DNA of 59,474 bases from Candidatus Parcubacteria bacterium (GCA_021731405.1 JAKFXN010000007.1:1-59474); one strand, 5' to 3'. Shown: positions 1-8,969, numbered from the stretch's first letter. Numbers and translations: made by a program. The notes: a model not told the origin generated them from the sequence alone.

Positions 1-951
1 ATTGATATTGTTTGATAATCGATTTTCATCTACCGGCCCGTTTATTTTTGCTGTTGGTAGCTCTTGAGACAAAAGTGCAAAGAAGGTGTCACGGACTTTT
101 CTTACTGCCACACTTCTCTCTTCATGTTTTGCTGCAGCACGAGCCAGTGCTACAGCTGCGCCCACAATCTGCGCGACGTTTTCTGTACCTGGACGAAGAC
201 CTTGTTCTTGCCCTCCTCCATATAATATAGGTAGAAGTGCCACTGTACCGTGAGTCGCTAAGATACCAATTCCTTTTGGACCATTACACTTCCCCACATC
301 AAGCGACATCATATCTACTCCCAATCTAGGTAAAGCACAAGGTAACCATAGCGGAGCTTGAGCAGCATCCACATGCACCACGATTTTTGTGCCTTGCTCT
401 TTTTGGTATTTTCTAATTGTGCGCGTCAGTCTAGATACCGGCTGCACTGCACCGACTTCACTATTGGCATACGCAAAGGTCACAAGTACTGTCTTTGGAG
501 ACAAGACTGCCTCAAGAGCCGGAATAGTAATGAGACCTTCTTCGTTCACTGCTACAGTTCGCACCTTTACCCCAGTTGCTTTGAGAATTGGAATGAGGGC
601 AGAAATTGACGGATGTTCAATCTTCGTTGTTACCACCTCCATCTCGTTGTATGGTATTCCGTCTGTTCGACAGAGATTTTTGATATAGCCCAACAGAGCT
701 AGGTTATTACTTTCGGTACCACCTGAAGTAAAAAGTACCCCGTTTGGACGAATTCCAAGTGTAATAGCGACTGACTGCCGAGCATCCTCTATCGCCTGTC
801 TAGCCTTTACCCCTTCACTATGAATAGCGCTCGGGTTACCAAAGGTTGTCTCCAGATACGGGAGCATCGCTTTCTTCACATAAGAAGAGAGCGGAGTTGC
901 AGCCGCATGATCGAGATAAATACGCTTTTTTTTGGGCCACAGGGAAAACAT
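1..951 (-). CDS. cysteine desulfurase (NifS/IscS family), C-terminus cut by window edge
   Basis: Reverse-strand reading gives MFSLWPKKKRIYLDHAAATPLSSYVKKAMLPYLETTFGNPSAIHSEG...FTSGGTESNN...HVDAAQ, typical of cysteine desulfurase; runs off position 1, so absent from the ORF track. Confidence 0.9.
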   Translation of the reverse strand, partial: MFSLWPKKKRIYLDHAAATPLSSYVKKAMLPYLETTFGNPSAIHSEGVKARQAIEDARQSVAITLGIRPNGVLFTSGGTESNNLALLGYIKNLCRTDGIPYNEMEVVTTKIEHPSISALIPILKATGVKVRTVAVNEEGLITIPALEAVLSPKTVLVTFAYANSEVGAVQPVSRLTRTIRKYQKEQGTKIVVHVDAAQAPLWLPCALPRLGVDMMSLDVGKCNGPKGIGILATHGTVALLPILYGGGQEQGLRPGTENVAQIVGAAVALARAAAKHEERSVAVRKVRDTFFALLSQELPTAKINGPVDENRLSNNIN

Positions 952-1141
952 TTCAAAATCATGACACAAGGTGTAAATTATGTAAATCTTTGCTATACTG
1001 CCCACACTTAATTAAATGAACAAATAAGCACTCTGTGCGATTATTGTGAGTTTAGGCCGTTAACAAGGTAGATTCGACCCATAGGGAGAATATGTCGGTG
1101 GTAATCGGTAAAGGTAGCCTTAATTTATTACAAACACACAC

Positions 1142-2644
1142 ATGCCAAAAAAGACCCATACAACCAAAACTGAGATAAAAAAGCGACCACCAATCGTGGT
1201 GGTAATGGGTCATATTGACCATGGAAAATCGACCCTCCTTGATTACATCCGCAAGAGTAACAGTGTCGACGCTGAAGCGGGTGGTATTACCCAGCACCTT
1301 TCTGCCTACGTAGTAACTCACACTACCAAAGAAGGGGCTGTGGAGAACATTACGTTTTTAGACACTCCAGGACACGAAGCTTTTCAAAAAATGCGCTTGC
1401 GTGGTGCTGACGTAGCTGACATTGCGATTCTGGTCGTGTCTGCTGAAGATGGAGTGAAGCCACAAACTCTTGAAGCACTCGCTTCAATCAAACAAGCAAA
1501 CATTCCATACATTGTTGCTATCAATAAAATCGACAAGCCGGGTGCGGACATCATGCGCACTCAGACGAGTTTGATTGAAAACGAAATCTACGTTGAAGGT
1601 ATGGGTGGAGACATCCCATGGGTAGGTATTTCTGCCAAGACCGGAGAGGGTATCGATGAGATGCTTGATATCGTTGTGCTGGCAGCTGACTTGGCTGAAC
1701 TCACCGCAGATACGAACGCTCCGGCAGTAGGTCAGATTATTGAAGGCAAGCTCGACACAAAGCGAGGCAATACCGCTACTCTCATCATTAAAAACGGAAC
1801 GTTGAAGAAAGGAACCTTTGTGGTATCTGGTTCTTCTTATACCCCAGTACGTATTATGGAAGATTGTCTTGGTAAGCCGATTGCTGAAGCAGGACCATCT
1901 ACTCCGGTTGGAATTGTAGGCTTTGGCGAAATCCCAACTATCGGTGCAGCGTTTTATACTGTTGCTACAAAAAAAGAAGCTGAGGCAGCGGTCGAAGAAA
2001 ACCGTCCTGTGCTCCTTGATCAGCCACGAAATATGAATACCCTGCCAACTATTCCAATTCTTATTAAAGCTGACGTTCTTGGAACCATTGAAGCAATTGA
2101 ACACGAACTGAGTAAATTTACTTCAGAGCGTATTCAAGTTCGGGTTATTGATACTGGAGTTGGCGACATTACCTCAAACGATATCCAAAATGTAAGTGCT
2201 ACTAAAGACGCTATTGTAGTGGGTTTCAACGTAAAGGTTGAACGACAGGCAGCTGACTTGGCTGAACGTCTCAATGTAGAGATTGATACTTTTGATATCA
2301 TTTACGAGCTTTCAGACTGGCTCAATACCGCGCTCAAGAACCGTACTCCACGAGTAGAAGAAATGAAGACAACCGGAAAGGTAAAAGTACTTAAGTACTT
2401 TAGTTCTCAAAAGAACCTTCATGTCCTTGGTGCACGAGTTGAAGAGGGTGTTATTAAGATGAACCAAAAAGTGAAAATCACTCGTCGTGATGTAGAAATT
2501 GGTAAAGGAACTATCAAGAACCTCCAACAATACAAATCAGACGTACAACAAGTTGAAGAAGGTGAATTTGGACTACAGCTTGAAACTAAGTATGAAGTAG
2601 CGCCAGGTGACCACCTAGAGCCGTACGATCTCGTAGTCACATAA
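1142..2644 (+). CDS. infB: translation initiation factor IF-2 (short form)
   Basis: GHIDHGKSTLLDYIRKSN, DTPGHEAF, NKIDKPGAD; full IF-2 C-terminal domains, no long N-terminal extension. Confidence 0.97.
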   Translation: MPKKTHTTKTEIKKRPPIVVVMGHIDHGKSTLLDYIRKSNSVDAEAGGITQHLSAYVVTHTTKEGAVENITFLDTPGHEAFQKMRLRGADVADIAILVVSAEDGVKPQTLEALASIKQANIPYIVAINKIDKPGADIMRTQTSLIENEIYVEGMGGDIPWVGISAKTGEGIDEMLDIVVLAADLAELTADTNAPAVGQIIEGKLDTKRGNTATLIIKNGTLKKGTFVVSGSSYTPVRIMEDCLGKPIAEAGPSTPVGIVGFGEIPTIGAAFYTVATKKEAEAAVEENRPVLLDQPRNMNTLPTIPILIKADVLGTIEAIEHELSKFTSERIQVRVIDTGVGDITSNDIQNVSATKDAIVVGFNVKVERQAADLAERLNVEIDTFDIIYELSDWLNTALKNRTPRVEEMKTTGKVKVLKYFSSQKNLHVLGARVEEGVIKMNQKVKITRRDVEIGKGTIKNLQQYKSDVQQVEEGEFGLQLETKYEVAPGDHLEPYDLVVT

Positions 2645-2648
2645 CTAT

Positions 2649-2984
2649 ATGTCAGACCGTCACCTTAGAGTAGAGTCCCTCATTCGCGAGCTCGTAGCTG
2701 CTTTCATTCAACAAGAAGCAAATACCGATCCGCTTATTACTGTCACTAGAGCCACTACGGCTCCAGATTATCGCCGTGTCACCATTTACTTCACCACTAT
2801 CCCAGACGGGCGTGAGGCAGACGCTATGGCCTTTCTACAGCGTTGTGGTAGTGAGCTGCGCGGCTATGTAAAAAAGAAGAGTAACCTTAAAATTATTCCT
2901 TTTATCGAATTTTCTATCGACTACGGAGAACGTCATCGTCAACACATTGATGATATCGCCAGAGAGATTGACGATAAAAAATAA
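2649..2984 (+). CDS. rbfA: 30S ribosome-binding factor A
   Basis: RbfA-like 111 aa directly downstream of infB. Confidence 0.9.
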   Translation: MSDRHLRVESLIRELVAAFIQQEANTDPLITVTRATTAPDYRRVTIYFTTIPDGREADAMAFLQRCGSELRGYVKKKSNLKIIPFIEFSIDYGERHRQHIDDIAREIDDKK

Positions 2985-3018
2985 AACACATAAGCAAACG
3001 CTTATGTGTTTTATTTTT
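2983..3018 (+). terminator. intrinsic terminator after rbfA
   Basis: AAACACATAAGCaaacGCTTATGTGTTT followed by a T-run. Confidence 0.8.
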
Positions 3019-3046
3019 TTGGGGGTTCGGTTACGAGTTATGTTGC

Positions 3047-3190
3047 CGGGGACTCGGTCACGAGTTACTAAGCATAATCTTCGTCTTTGGCCCGGGGCGG
3101 GACTCGCTTCTTACAGAAGCAGTACCCCAATTGGCTAGATTATTTCGCTTCGCTCATAATCTAGCGCAATCGGGCTTCGAGTCCCGCCAT
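3047..3190 (-). repeat. tRNA-3'-end-linked structured element A (behind tRNA-Leu UAA)
   Basis: Inverted T-arm copy GGCGGGACTCGAAGCC, hairpin CTAGATTAT-GAGCGAAGCGA-AATAATCTAG, direct copy of tRNA 3' end at 3090-3106, then CTTAGTAACTCGTGACC. Confidence 0.7.
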
Positions 3191-3235
3191 CAATAATAAA
3201 AACACCTAGCAACTTGCTAGGTGTTTTTATTATTG
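3191..3235. terminator. symmetrical terminator hairpin behind tRNA-Leu
   Basis: CAATAATAAAAACACCTAGCAAcTTGCTAGGTGTTTTTATTATTG perfect palindrome. Confidence 0.85.
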
Positions 3236-3321
3236 TGCCCGGGGCGGGACTCGAACCCGCACGCTTTTTTAATGGGCAAAGGATTTTAAGTCCTTCGTGT
3301 CTACCATTCCACCACCTGGGC
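3236..3321 (-). tRNA. tRNA-Leu(UAA)
   Basis: GCCCAGGTGGTGGAATGGTAGACACG...ACTTAAAAT...GGTTCGAGTCCCGCCCCGGGCA; long variable arm, anticodon TAA. Confidence 0.9.
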
Positions 3322-3343
3322 ACAGCAATGTGGTGTTTCTTTC

Positions 3344-3381
3344 CACGAAATAAAAACGCTTAAAAGCGTATTTTTATTTCG
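3344..3381 (-). terminator. terminator hairpin between tRNA-Cys and tRNA-Leu
   Basis: CGAAATAAAAACGCTTaaAAGCGTATTTTTATTTCG. Confidence 0.75.
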
Positions 3382-3383
3382 TG

Positions 3384-3456
3384 AGTCCTGGGTGGGAGTT
3401 GAACCCACGTATGGCGGTTTTGCAAACCGCAGCGTTAACCACTTCGCCACCAGGAC
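3384..3456 (-). tRNA. tRNA-Cys(GCA)
   Basis: GTCCTGGTGGCGAAGTGGTTAACGCTGCGGTTTGCAAAACCGC...GGTTCAACTCCCACCCAGGAC; anticodon GCA. Confidence 0.9.
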
Positions 3457-3618
3457 AGAGTACCGCCTACTTTAACATAAAATCTGGTTCTCGACGACTC
3501 TTATACTAAGGCAAAAATAGGAGAAATATTAAAGATAATTTCATACTTAAATTGACAGTCTCTCTCCGAACTTATATAAATGGCTTAGGACTGTTCCCTC
3601 AACACACAGGAGAAAATA

Positions 3619-3870
3619 ATGCCCGTACGAGTTTACGTCATTGGCGAAAGGCCAACCAAGCCACATCCCGAGCAGCGTCTGGGCGAGGTCTTCCTCACCA
3701 ACTGCAACGCTGATGAGCCAGATGATTTTGACAACATCGACTACCAAAGCAAACGAGCTGGCATGATTGCCTACGACGAAACTGGACAGGTTCTTCTTCA
3801 CTACTTCCCTGTCTTCGTCTCCTTGGCTGAATACAACGTCGTAAACAAGGAAAACAAAATTGGGCACTAA
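3619..3870 (+). CDS. hypothetical protein (83 aa), SD-led with its own terminator
   Basis: Strong SD (CAGGAG) 8 nt upstream; AGCAGCC..GGCTGCT terminator follows at about 3880-3912. Confidence 0.65.
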   Translation: MPVRVYVIGERPTKPHPEQRLGEVFLTNCNADEPDDFDNIDYQSKRAGMIAYDETGQVLLHYFPVFVSLAEYNVVNKENKIGH

Positions 3871-3964
3871 GCCCAAGCTAAGGAAGCAGCCACCCTCGGC
3901 TGCTTTTTCTTTAACCCAAAATGCATCTTGTCTAGAACGAGCATTTATTGTACACTCTTGCCAC

Positions 3965-4037
3965 GCGCCCTTAGCTCAGCTGGTAGAGCAGCTCCCTCTT
4001 AAGGAGAAGGTCCAAGGTTCGATCCCTTGAGGGCGCA
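3965..4037 (+). tRNA. tRNA-Lys(CUU)
   Basis: GCGCCCTTAGCTCAGCTGGTAGAGCAGCTCCCTCTTAAGGAG...GGTTCGATCCCTTGAGGGCGCA; 7-nt loop CTCTTAA. Confidence 0.92.
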
Positions 4038-4044
4038 CAGCCGA

Positions 4045-4090
4045 AAACAATAAAAGCTTCAAGTCATATGACTTGAAGCTTTTATTGTTT
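4045..4090. terminator. long palindromic hairpin behind tRNA-Lys
   Basis: AAACAATAAAAGCTTCAAGTCATATGACTTGAAGCTTTTATTGTTT. Confidence 0.85.
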
Positions 4091-4240
4091 AGGTACTGCC
4101 CTGCGGCAGTACCGGCGGCTGTGCGAACCGCAGCGATGTTTTCTTTTTCTCCCAGAAAAGAAAACCGCGAGGTGGGGTCGAGGATATTTAGCAAATTATG
4201 AGCGTAGCGAAATAATTTGGTTAGTAATCCGTGACCACAA
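4091..4240 (+). repeat. tRNA-3'-end-linked structured element B (behind tRNA-Lys)
   Basis: Inverted tRNA end CGGCTGTGCGAACC, GCAGCGATG, hairpin TTTTCTTTT..AAAAGAAAA, CCGCGAGGTGGGGTCGAGGAT...CAAATTAT-GAGCGTAGCGA-AATAATTTG...ATCCGTGACC. Confidence 0.75.
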
Positions 4241-4254
4241 TTCAACCTCTTCAA

Positions 4255-4460
4255 GTTTTCTCCGCGCATAATAAAACCGCCAAAGGCGGTTTTATTTCTG
4301 TGCGCGGGAGAGGAATCTTTCTCGTTACACGAGCAGTATCCTAATTGGCTACTTTATTCACGAGTTCATAAAGTAACTCAATCAGGCTTCAAGTCCTCAC
4401 GAAATAGTGCCTAAGCACTATTTCTTCCCGCGCATAACAAAAAGACCCTTTCGGGTCTTT
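4255..4460 (-). repeat. tRNA-3'-end-linked structured element G (behind tRNA-Leu UAG)
   Basis: Flanked by 20-bp exact direct repeats TTTCTGTGCGCGGGAGAGGA (4295-4314, 4461-4480); inverted tRNA-end copies; hairpin ACTTTAT-GAACTCGTGA-ATAAAGT. Confidence 0.72.
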
Positions 4461-4466
4461 TTTCTG

Positions 4467-4548
4467 TGCGCGGGAGAGGACTTGAACCTCCACAGATTGC
4501 TCTATTAGTTCCTAAGACTAACGCGTCTACCAATTTCGCCACCCGCGC
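4467..4548 (-). tRNA. tRNA-Leu(UAG)
   Basis: GCGCGGGTGGCGAAATTGGTAGACGCGTTAGTCTTAGGAACTAA...GGTTCAAGTCCTCTCCCGCGCA; loop CTTAGGA. Confidence 0.92.
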
Positions 4549-4607
4549 GGATGTGGGCAAGAGTATAGCATAAAACTTAGAGATGGCGAATGTACTCTGA
4601 ACTCAAC

Positions 4608-5648
4608 CTACGCCACCGTCCGCAATCTCGTCTTTTTGAACTGAGTCGCTTTGAGATATCGATTGTAATAGCGTGCAAAGACTTTCTTTGCCTTTTTTGG
4701 CGCTTTGTCCGTAATCTGACACCAACGTGAACAATAGCCGTTATACTTCGCTACACAGCTCTCACAGCCGAGGAACAGCACGTAGCAGATCTTATTCTTG
4801 CAGTGATGGTGTGTATCACTTTTTGTTGTTCGGCAGAGGTGGCAGTTTGAAATGACTTCATTGCCAATTCGTTCACCGAGACGCTCATCAAAAACAAAGT
4901 TCTTGCCTTTAAACATGTTTGGGAGCCCTTGCTCCTCAACTTGGTGCTTATAATCAATCACCCCACCCTTGAGGTGTTTTACATTGGTATAGCCCTTATG
5001 CTTGAGCCACGCACTCGCTTTCTCACAGCGAATTCCTCCCGTACAGTACAAGGCAATCTTCTTGTCTTTATGTTCTTTGATGAGGTCTGGAACAATGAGC
5101 AACTCTTCGCGGAAGGTATCTACATTTGGAGTGACCGCTCCTTTGAAGTGCCCGATTTCACTTTCATAGACATTGCGCATATCAATCACCAGTGCGTCTG
5201 GGTTATCTACGTACTCGTTCATCTCAGCTGCTGTCAGGTACTCGCCAGTATTACTCGCATCAAAGGTTGCGTCATCAAGACCGTCAGCCACAATCTTTGG
5301 TCGAACCTTAATGGTGAGTTTATAAAATGAAAGATTATTTTCTTCCACCGCTATTTTGTATGGTACATCCACAAGTTCTGGTTGCAATTGTACCCACGCG
5401 TCAAAAGCAGCGAAGTTTTCCTTTGGCACATTCATCTGGGCATTAATGCCCTCATGTGCCACATAGATACGACCCATACACCCAAGCTTGCTCCAAGCAG
5501 CCAAAAGGCGGTCTCTAAACTCAATTGGGTTCTCTATCTGTACGTACCGATAAAAAGACAGCGTGGTGCGCGGTCTGGTGTCGAGAAGTGCTGACTGTCT
5601 CTTTTCTTCTCGAGACCTCATGTCATTAATCGGAGTTTGTGTATTCAT
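4608..5648 (-). CDS. trhO: tRNA uridine-34 hydroxylase / rhodanese-domain protein (TrhO/YceA family)
   Basis: ALYCTGGIRCEKASAWLKHKGYTNVKHLKGGVIDY rhodanese Cys loop; ORF extends upstream to 5702 but MNTQTPIN is the likelier start. Confidence 0.88.
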   Translation of the reverse strand: MNTQTPINDMRSREEKRQSALLDTRPRTTLSFYRYVQIENPIEFRDRLLAAWSKLGCMGRIYVAHEGINAQMNVPKENFAAFDAWVQLQPELVDVPYKIAVEENNLSFYKLTIKVRPKIVADGLDDATFDASNTGEYLTAAEMNEYVDNPDALVIDMRNVYESEIGHFKGAVTPNVDTFREELLIVPDLIKEHKDKKIALYCTGGIRCEKASAWLKHKGYTNVKHLKGGVIDYKHQVEEQGLPNMFKGKNFVFDERLGERIGNEVISNCHLCRTTKSDTHHHCKNKICYVLFLGCESCVAKYNGYCSRWCQITDKAPKKAKKVFARYYNRYLKATQFKKTRLRTVA

Positions 5649-5874
5649 AGAAACGTTGAAACAAAATGGTACCAGACTGGAACTGACAGCGCAATTAGCC
5701 AAACAACCAATATTTGAAAATTTGACCTAGGTGAGGCTTTATTCCAAAAACACCAAATATAACGGTTCACCCCTGATTTTTGACACCTTATAAATCAAGT
5801 GGCCCCACACCGGCATTCTAGAGTCAGGACGCAAAATAATCCTATTTTATAAGGGTATTTTGACCCTTCTATAC

Positions 5875-5903
5875 TTGACTTTTAGGCTAAAGTATGCTAC
5901 TAT
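5875..5903 (+). promoter_or_regulatory. sigma70-like promoter of the SPFH operon
   Basis: TTGACT - 17 nt - TACTAT, followed by leader hairpin GAGCAGcGGAcAGTCTTcaaAGACTatCCcCTGCTC. Confidence 0.65.
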
Positions 5904-5987
5904 ATATACAGGTGAGCAGCGGACAGTCTTCAAAGACTATCCCCTGCTCAAATTGTTTTTTGACAATTCAACTTTAGGAGTTAAATC

Positions 5988-7271
5988 ATGAACGCCTCTA
6001 AGCAAATCAAAGCGCTTATTACGGCACCTGATAAAAAGGGTATCTACCTCAATCCCATTTCAGCACTCGTTCTGCGAGTCGTTGTCAGTTTGACCGGCGG
6101 CATTGCCATCGCGCTCATCTTCAGTGCGATTGATCAGGCTACCGATTTTGAACTGATGGGTATGGGCTGGTGGCTCCTTTTTGGTGTCATGTTGTCTTTC
6201 TACCTAGGTACAAGCGATCCGCTTGTTACCGTACCAGTGAACCACGTCGGCATCGTAACCTTCTTTGGTACACGGTACGGTGTGTTTCTGAAAGAAGGTG
6301 AATACTCGTGGTACGCAAAGAAGTTTTTCTTTGGTGTCTCTTCAACCCCTTTGCCTGGTGCCAAAAACATCTTCAAAGGAGCTGGTGAGGAACAAGGATT
6401 TGTGTACATGGGTAAACGGACACTGCAAATCTGGAACGATCGTGAAAGCGAAAATACGACCATTAGTCTTCCGGCACGAGCTGGGAGCACAGTGTCAGTG
6501 AAAATGACCATTGAATTGCTTACGCTTGACCCGATTGAATGGACGCGGTCCAACGACCCTATCCTGCAGATCGCTGAACAAGCTCGAGCCGGCCTGCGTA
6601 AAACCCTGACTTTTTTCCGCGACACAGATGCTGCTGGTGCCAAAAGCGCCATTGCTGCCATATTGTCTGGAGAAACCGTCTTGGCTGCCTTTACCAACAA
6701 GAAAGATGGTTCCCATCTGATTGGAAGTACGGTGCAAGACCAGAGCGGTCTCCCGATGTATGAGATTGTGGATGTCGAGGCTGGCGCAGGAAACGAAGCC
6801 GTGAACAAACAACTGATTGCGGTCGCTAAAGAAAAGTTCCTGCTCAAACTTGAGCGGCTGGCAAATCCGAACATGCTTGATTCCGCAAAAAACAAAGGGG
6901 GAGAAATCCAAGTAGCGGAACTGAGCGTGGCCGAAAAACTGCGTCCGATCGTTGAAGGAACTGGCTCCGTCATGACACACGTCACCATCAGTGATGTGCA
7001 ACTGTCGGCCAAAGTTCGTGACGCAAGCGAGTCAGCAGCCAGCGAAGGTGCGCAACGTGACCAACAACTCACGAGTGCACAAACACAAGCTGAGGTTATG
7101 AAGACCTTGGCTGAAGCCCGTACCAGCAATGGTGTGAGCGAACTCGACCAGGTCATCGCCGCAACAGCGGACGGAAACACTGGTGTACAGGTGGTATACG
7201 TGGCGGGTAGCGAAAACTCCCTCATTAAAGCCGCCGTCGCCGGTGGTAAACAAATTGGAGGTTCAAAGTGA
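5988..7271 (+). CDS. SPFH/band-7-like membrane protein
   Basis: N-terminal TM segments, VTVPVNHVGIVTFFGTRYGVFLKEGEYSW, C-terminal Ala/Glu-rich coiled region; SD TAGGAG. Confidence 0.65.
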   Translation: MNASKQIKALITAPDKKGIYLNPISALVLRVVVSLTGGIAIALIFSAIDQATDFELMGMGWWLLFGVMLSFYLGTSDPLVTVPVNHVGIVTFFGTRYGVFLKEGEYSWYAKKFFFGVSSTPLPGAKNIFKGAGEEQGFVYMGKRTLQIWNDRESENTTISLPARAGSTVSVKMTIELLTLDPIEWTRSNDPILQIAEQARAGLRKTLTFFRDTDAAGAKSAIAAILSGETVLAAFTNKKDGSHLIGSTVQDQSGLPMYEIVDVEAGAGNEAVNKQLIAVAKEKFLLKLERLANPNMLDSAKNKGGEIQVAELSVAEKLRPIVEGTGSVMTHVTISDVQLSAKVRDASESAASEGAQRDQQLTSAQTQAEVMKTLAEARTSNGVSELDQVIAATADGNTGVQVVYVAGSENSLIKAAVAGGKQIGGSK

Positions 7272-8080
7272 AACTCAAAGGAAATTTGATTGTCTGGTTG
7301 ATGGTTGGTTTTTTGATCATCGCACTCGGCAACAAGTTCATTCGCGGCGACGGTACCAAAAATACTGTCGCCGCGGAAACAGTTCCTGTGGCAGAAGAAG
7401 TTTCCAAGCTGGGAGAATCCCAACTCGGAAAAGTCCTCACCACAGGTAACTGGTCACACACGTGGCCAGGCAAAGCCATCGATGATTGGCTGGGAGCAGG
7501 TTCGGGCAACTGGATCTTGTGGTTTGCCGTTGCCATCTTGGCATACAAGATCATCACAAGGTTCGCCGCGCCGAAAGGAACGCCCGCTGGTATCGTTGAC
7601 GGTGTGCTTGTCATCATCGTTGCGATTGGCATAGCGGCGGTCATTGCCGACCTCATCCGCGGCGGCAGTACTGGGGAAATCGCAAACTCTTCCCAGCGCC
7701 TGTCGCTTCCGGATGGTCAAATCGTCAAGGTCGACCTGCGACAAAAGAAAGAGCGGGACCCGATGCTGGTGACGATGAACATCACCGACACTGCTCGGAT
7801 ACAAGGCAAGATGGTCGAGAGCAGTCCAGGAAGACTGATTGGTGATGGTGTGACCGTTTATGGCTTCTGTGCCAGAGTGGTCGAACCAGCTTGGCTGCTC
7901 ACGCATCCAGGCACACCAAAAGAGCACCTGATGTTCCCGAATCCAGACCATGTCGGCCTGTTCCACGACATGAACCTGACCGATGAGATGAAGAAGTTTC
8001 TGGTCTTGAACCGAGTGACCAGCGTGACAGTGGCCTTCTACTTGGTCTTGACCAAGCGAGGCATACCGGCGAAATGCTGA
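7268..8080 (+). CDS. hypothetical membrane protein, co-transcribed with SPFH gene
   Basis: GTG start overlapping upstream stop, SD GGAGG, several TM segments. Confidence 0.65.
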   Translation: MKLKGNLIVWLMVGFLIIALGNKFIRGDGTKNTVAAETVPVAEEVSKLGESQLGKVLTTGNWSHTWPGKAIDDWLGAGSGNWILWFAVAILAYKIITRFAAPKGTPAGIVDGVLVIIVAIGIAAVIADLIRGGSTGEIANSSQRLSLPDGQIVKVDLRQKKERDPMLVTMNITDTARIQGKMVESSPGRLIGDGVTVYGFCARVVEPAWLLTHPGTPKEHLMFPNPDHVGLFHDMNLTDEMKKFLVLNRVTSVTVAFYLVLTKRGIPAKC

Positions 8081-8108
8081 CTGTTCTTTGAAGAAAAAAG
8101 GACCACAT

Positions 8109-8145
8109 AAAGCCCCGCTAGACATCTGTCTACGCGGGGCTTTTT
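8109..8145 (+). terminator. intrinsic terminator
   Basis: AAAGCCCCGCTAGACatctGTCTACGCGGGGCTTTTT. Confidence 0.85.
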
Positions 8146-8160
8146 ATTTGTATATTTTAG

Positions 8161-8496
8161 TTACGGCCGAAGTTTAAAAACCGTATCACAACCACTGGCA
8201 GTTGGGTTATCAGCACAGTCAAGCGTCTTGCCAAGACCAAAGGTATTTACCGCTAACGACAAAATAGCAAAAGCAGAAAGCATGACCACTAGCCCAATAA
8301 GGCCATACATGATGTGCTTCTTTCCGTCTTCACGCGCGGATTCGTTGTTGGCATTCATAATGTACTGCGCACAACCCCACAGGAAGTATAGAAATGCGAT
8401 ACCAGAAAGGAGCGCAATGAGTGGAAAAAGAATAGCATTATTTACCCGAGTGACAAAATCACCCGCTTCTATTGCCGCTTTTTGTTGTGGTGTCAT
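8161..8496 (-). CDS. small 2-TM TrbC/VirB2-like pilin family protein
   Basis: IALLSGIAFLYFLWGCAQYIMNANNESAREDGKKHIMYGLIGLVVMLSAFAI; two TMs bridged by a charged loop. Confidence 0.6.
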   Translation of the reverse strand: MTPQQKAAIEAGDFVTRVNNAILFPLIALLSGIAFLYFLWGCAQYIMNANNESAREDGKKHIMYGLIGLVVMLSAFAILSLAVNTFGLGKTLDCADNPTASGCDTVFKLRP

Positions 8497-8585
8497 ATGT
8501 TAGTAATGATAGCAAATTAAAGTCTAGGAATCAGCTTAAATACACAAAAAGCCCCGAAGGGCTTTTTGTGTATTTAAGCGAAAGC

Positions 8586-8969
8586 TTAGATAGTCTTAAC
8601 GACTGGTTGGTTCTTGAGCGTTTCTCCTTGGAGTCCTGTACTACCTGAGAGTAGGTTAACAACTCCCCAGAATACAATGATCAGTAGGAAGCCAAGAGTT
8701 GCGTAAATCATCAAACTCTTACCTTGTTCCTTAGCATCATCGTTAGCACCGCCAACAATGAAGTACTTGAACATACCCCATACGAATACGAGGAAGCCGA
8801 TACCAATAATAAATGGAATAAGAACAGTGTTTGTGAATACTAGGATGTTTTCAAGTAAATCTTGAAACGGACCAGCGTCTGAACCATCTGCAATACCCTG
8901 TGCAAAAGCGAGTACTGGTGTAAGTAGTACGGCAGCGGCTGAACCTGTAAATAATTTAAAACGTCGCAT
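8586..8969 (-). CDS. small 2-TM TrbC/VirB2-like pilin family protein with signal peptide
   Basis: FLVFVWGMFKYFIVGGANDDAKEQGKSLMIYATLGFLLIIVFWGVVNLLSG. Confidence 0.65.
   Translation of the reverse strand: MRRFKLFTGSAAAVLLTPVLAFAQGIADGSDAGPFQDLLENILVFTNTVLIPFIIGIGFLVFVWGMFKYFIVGGANDDAKEQGKSLMIYATLGFLLIIVFWGVVNLLSGSTGLQGETLKNQPVVKTI

Noticed and set aside
1012-1141. Possible structured leader of infB
   Set aside because: No convincing long stem found by eye
3135-3323. [33 protein letters not shown]...
   Set aside because: It is a translation of tRNA-Leu and its flanking element, not a protein gene
3976-4269. ORFs across tRNA-Lys, tRNA-Glu and tRNA-Phe element regions (3976..4269 -, 24207..24404 +, 33217..33477 +)
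   Set aside because: They overlap tRNAs and structured repeats and have no protein-like features
3047-4480. Interpretation as integron attC sites
   Set aside because: No recognisable GTTRRRY core or attC R/L box layout, no integrase or cassettes; locus-matched inverted arms are not an attC property
6200-7423. Long antisense ORFs (e.g. 6200..7423 -, 7454..8125 -, 21542..22438 -, 1484..2104 -)
   Set aside because: They mirror well-supported genes on the other strand; Ser/Arg-rich or low-quality products typical of shadow ORFs
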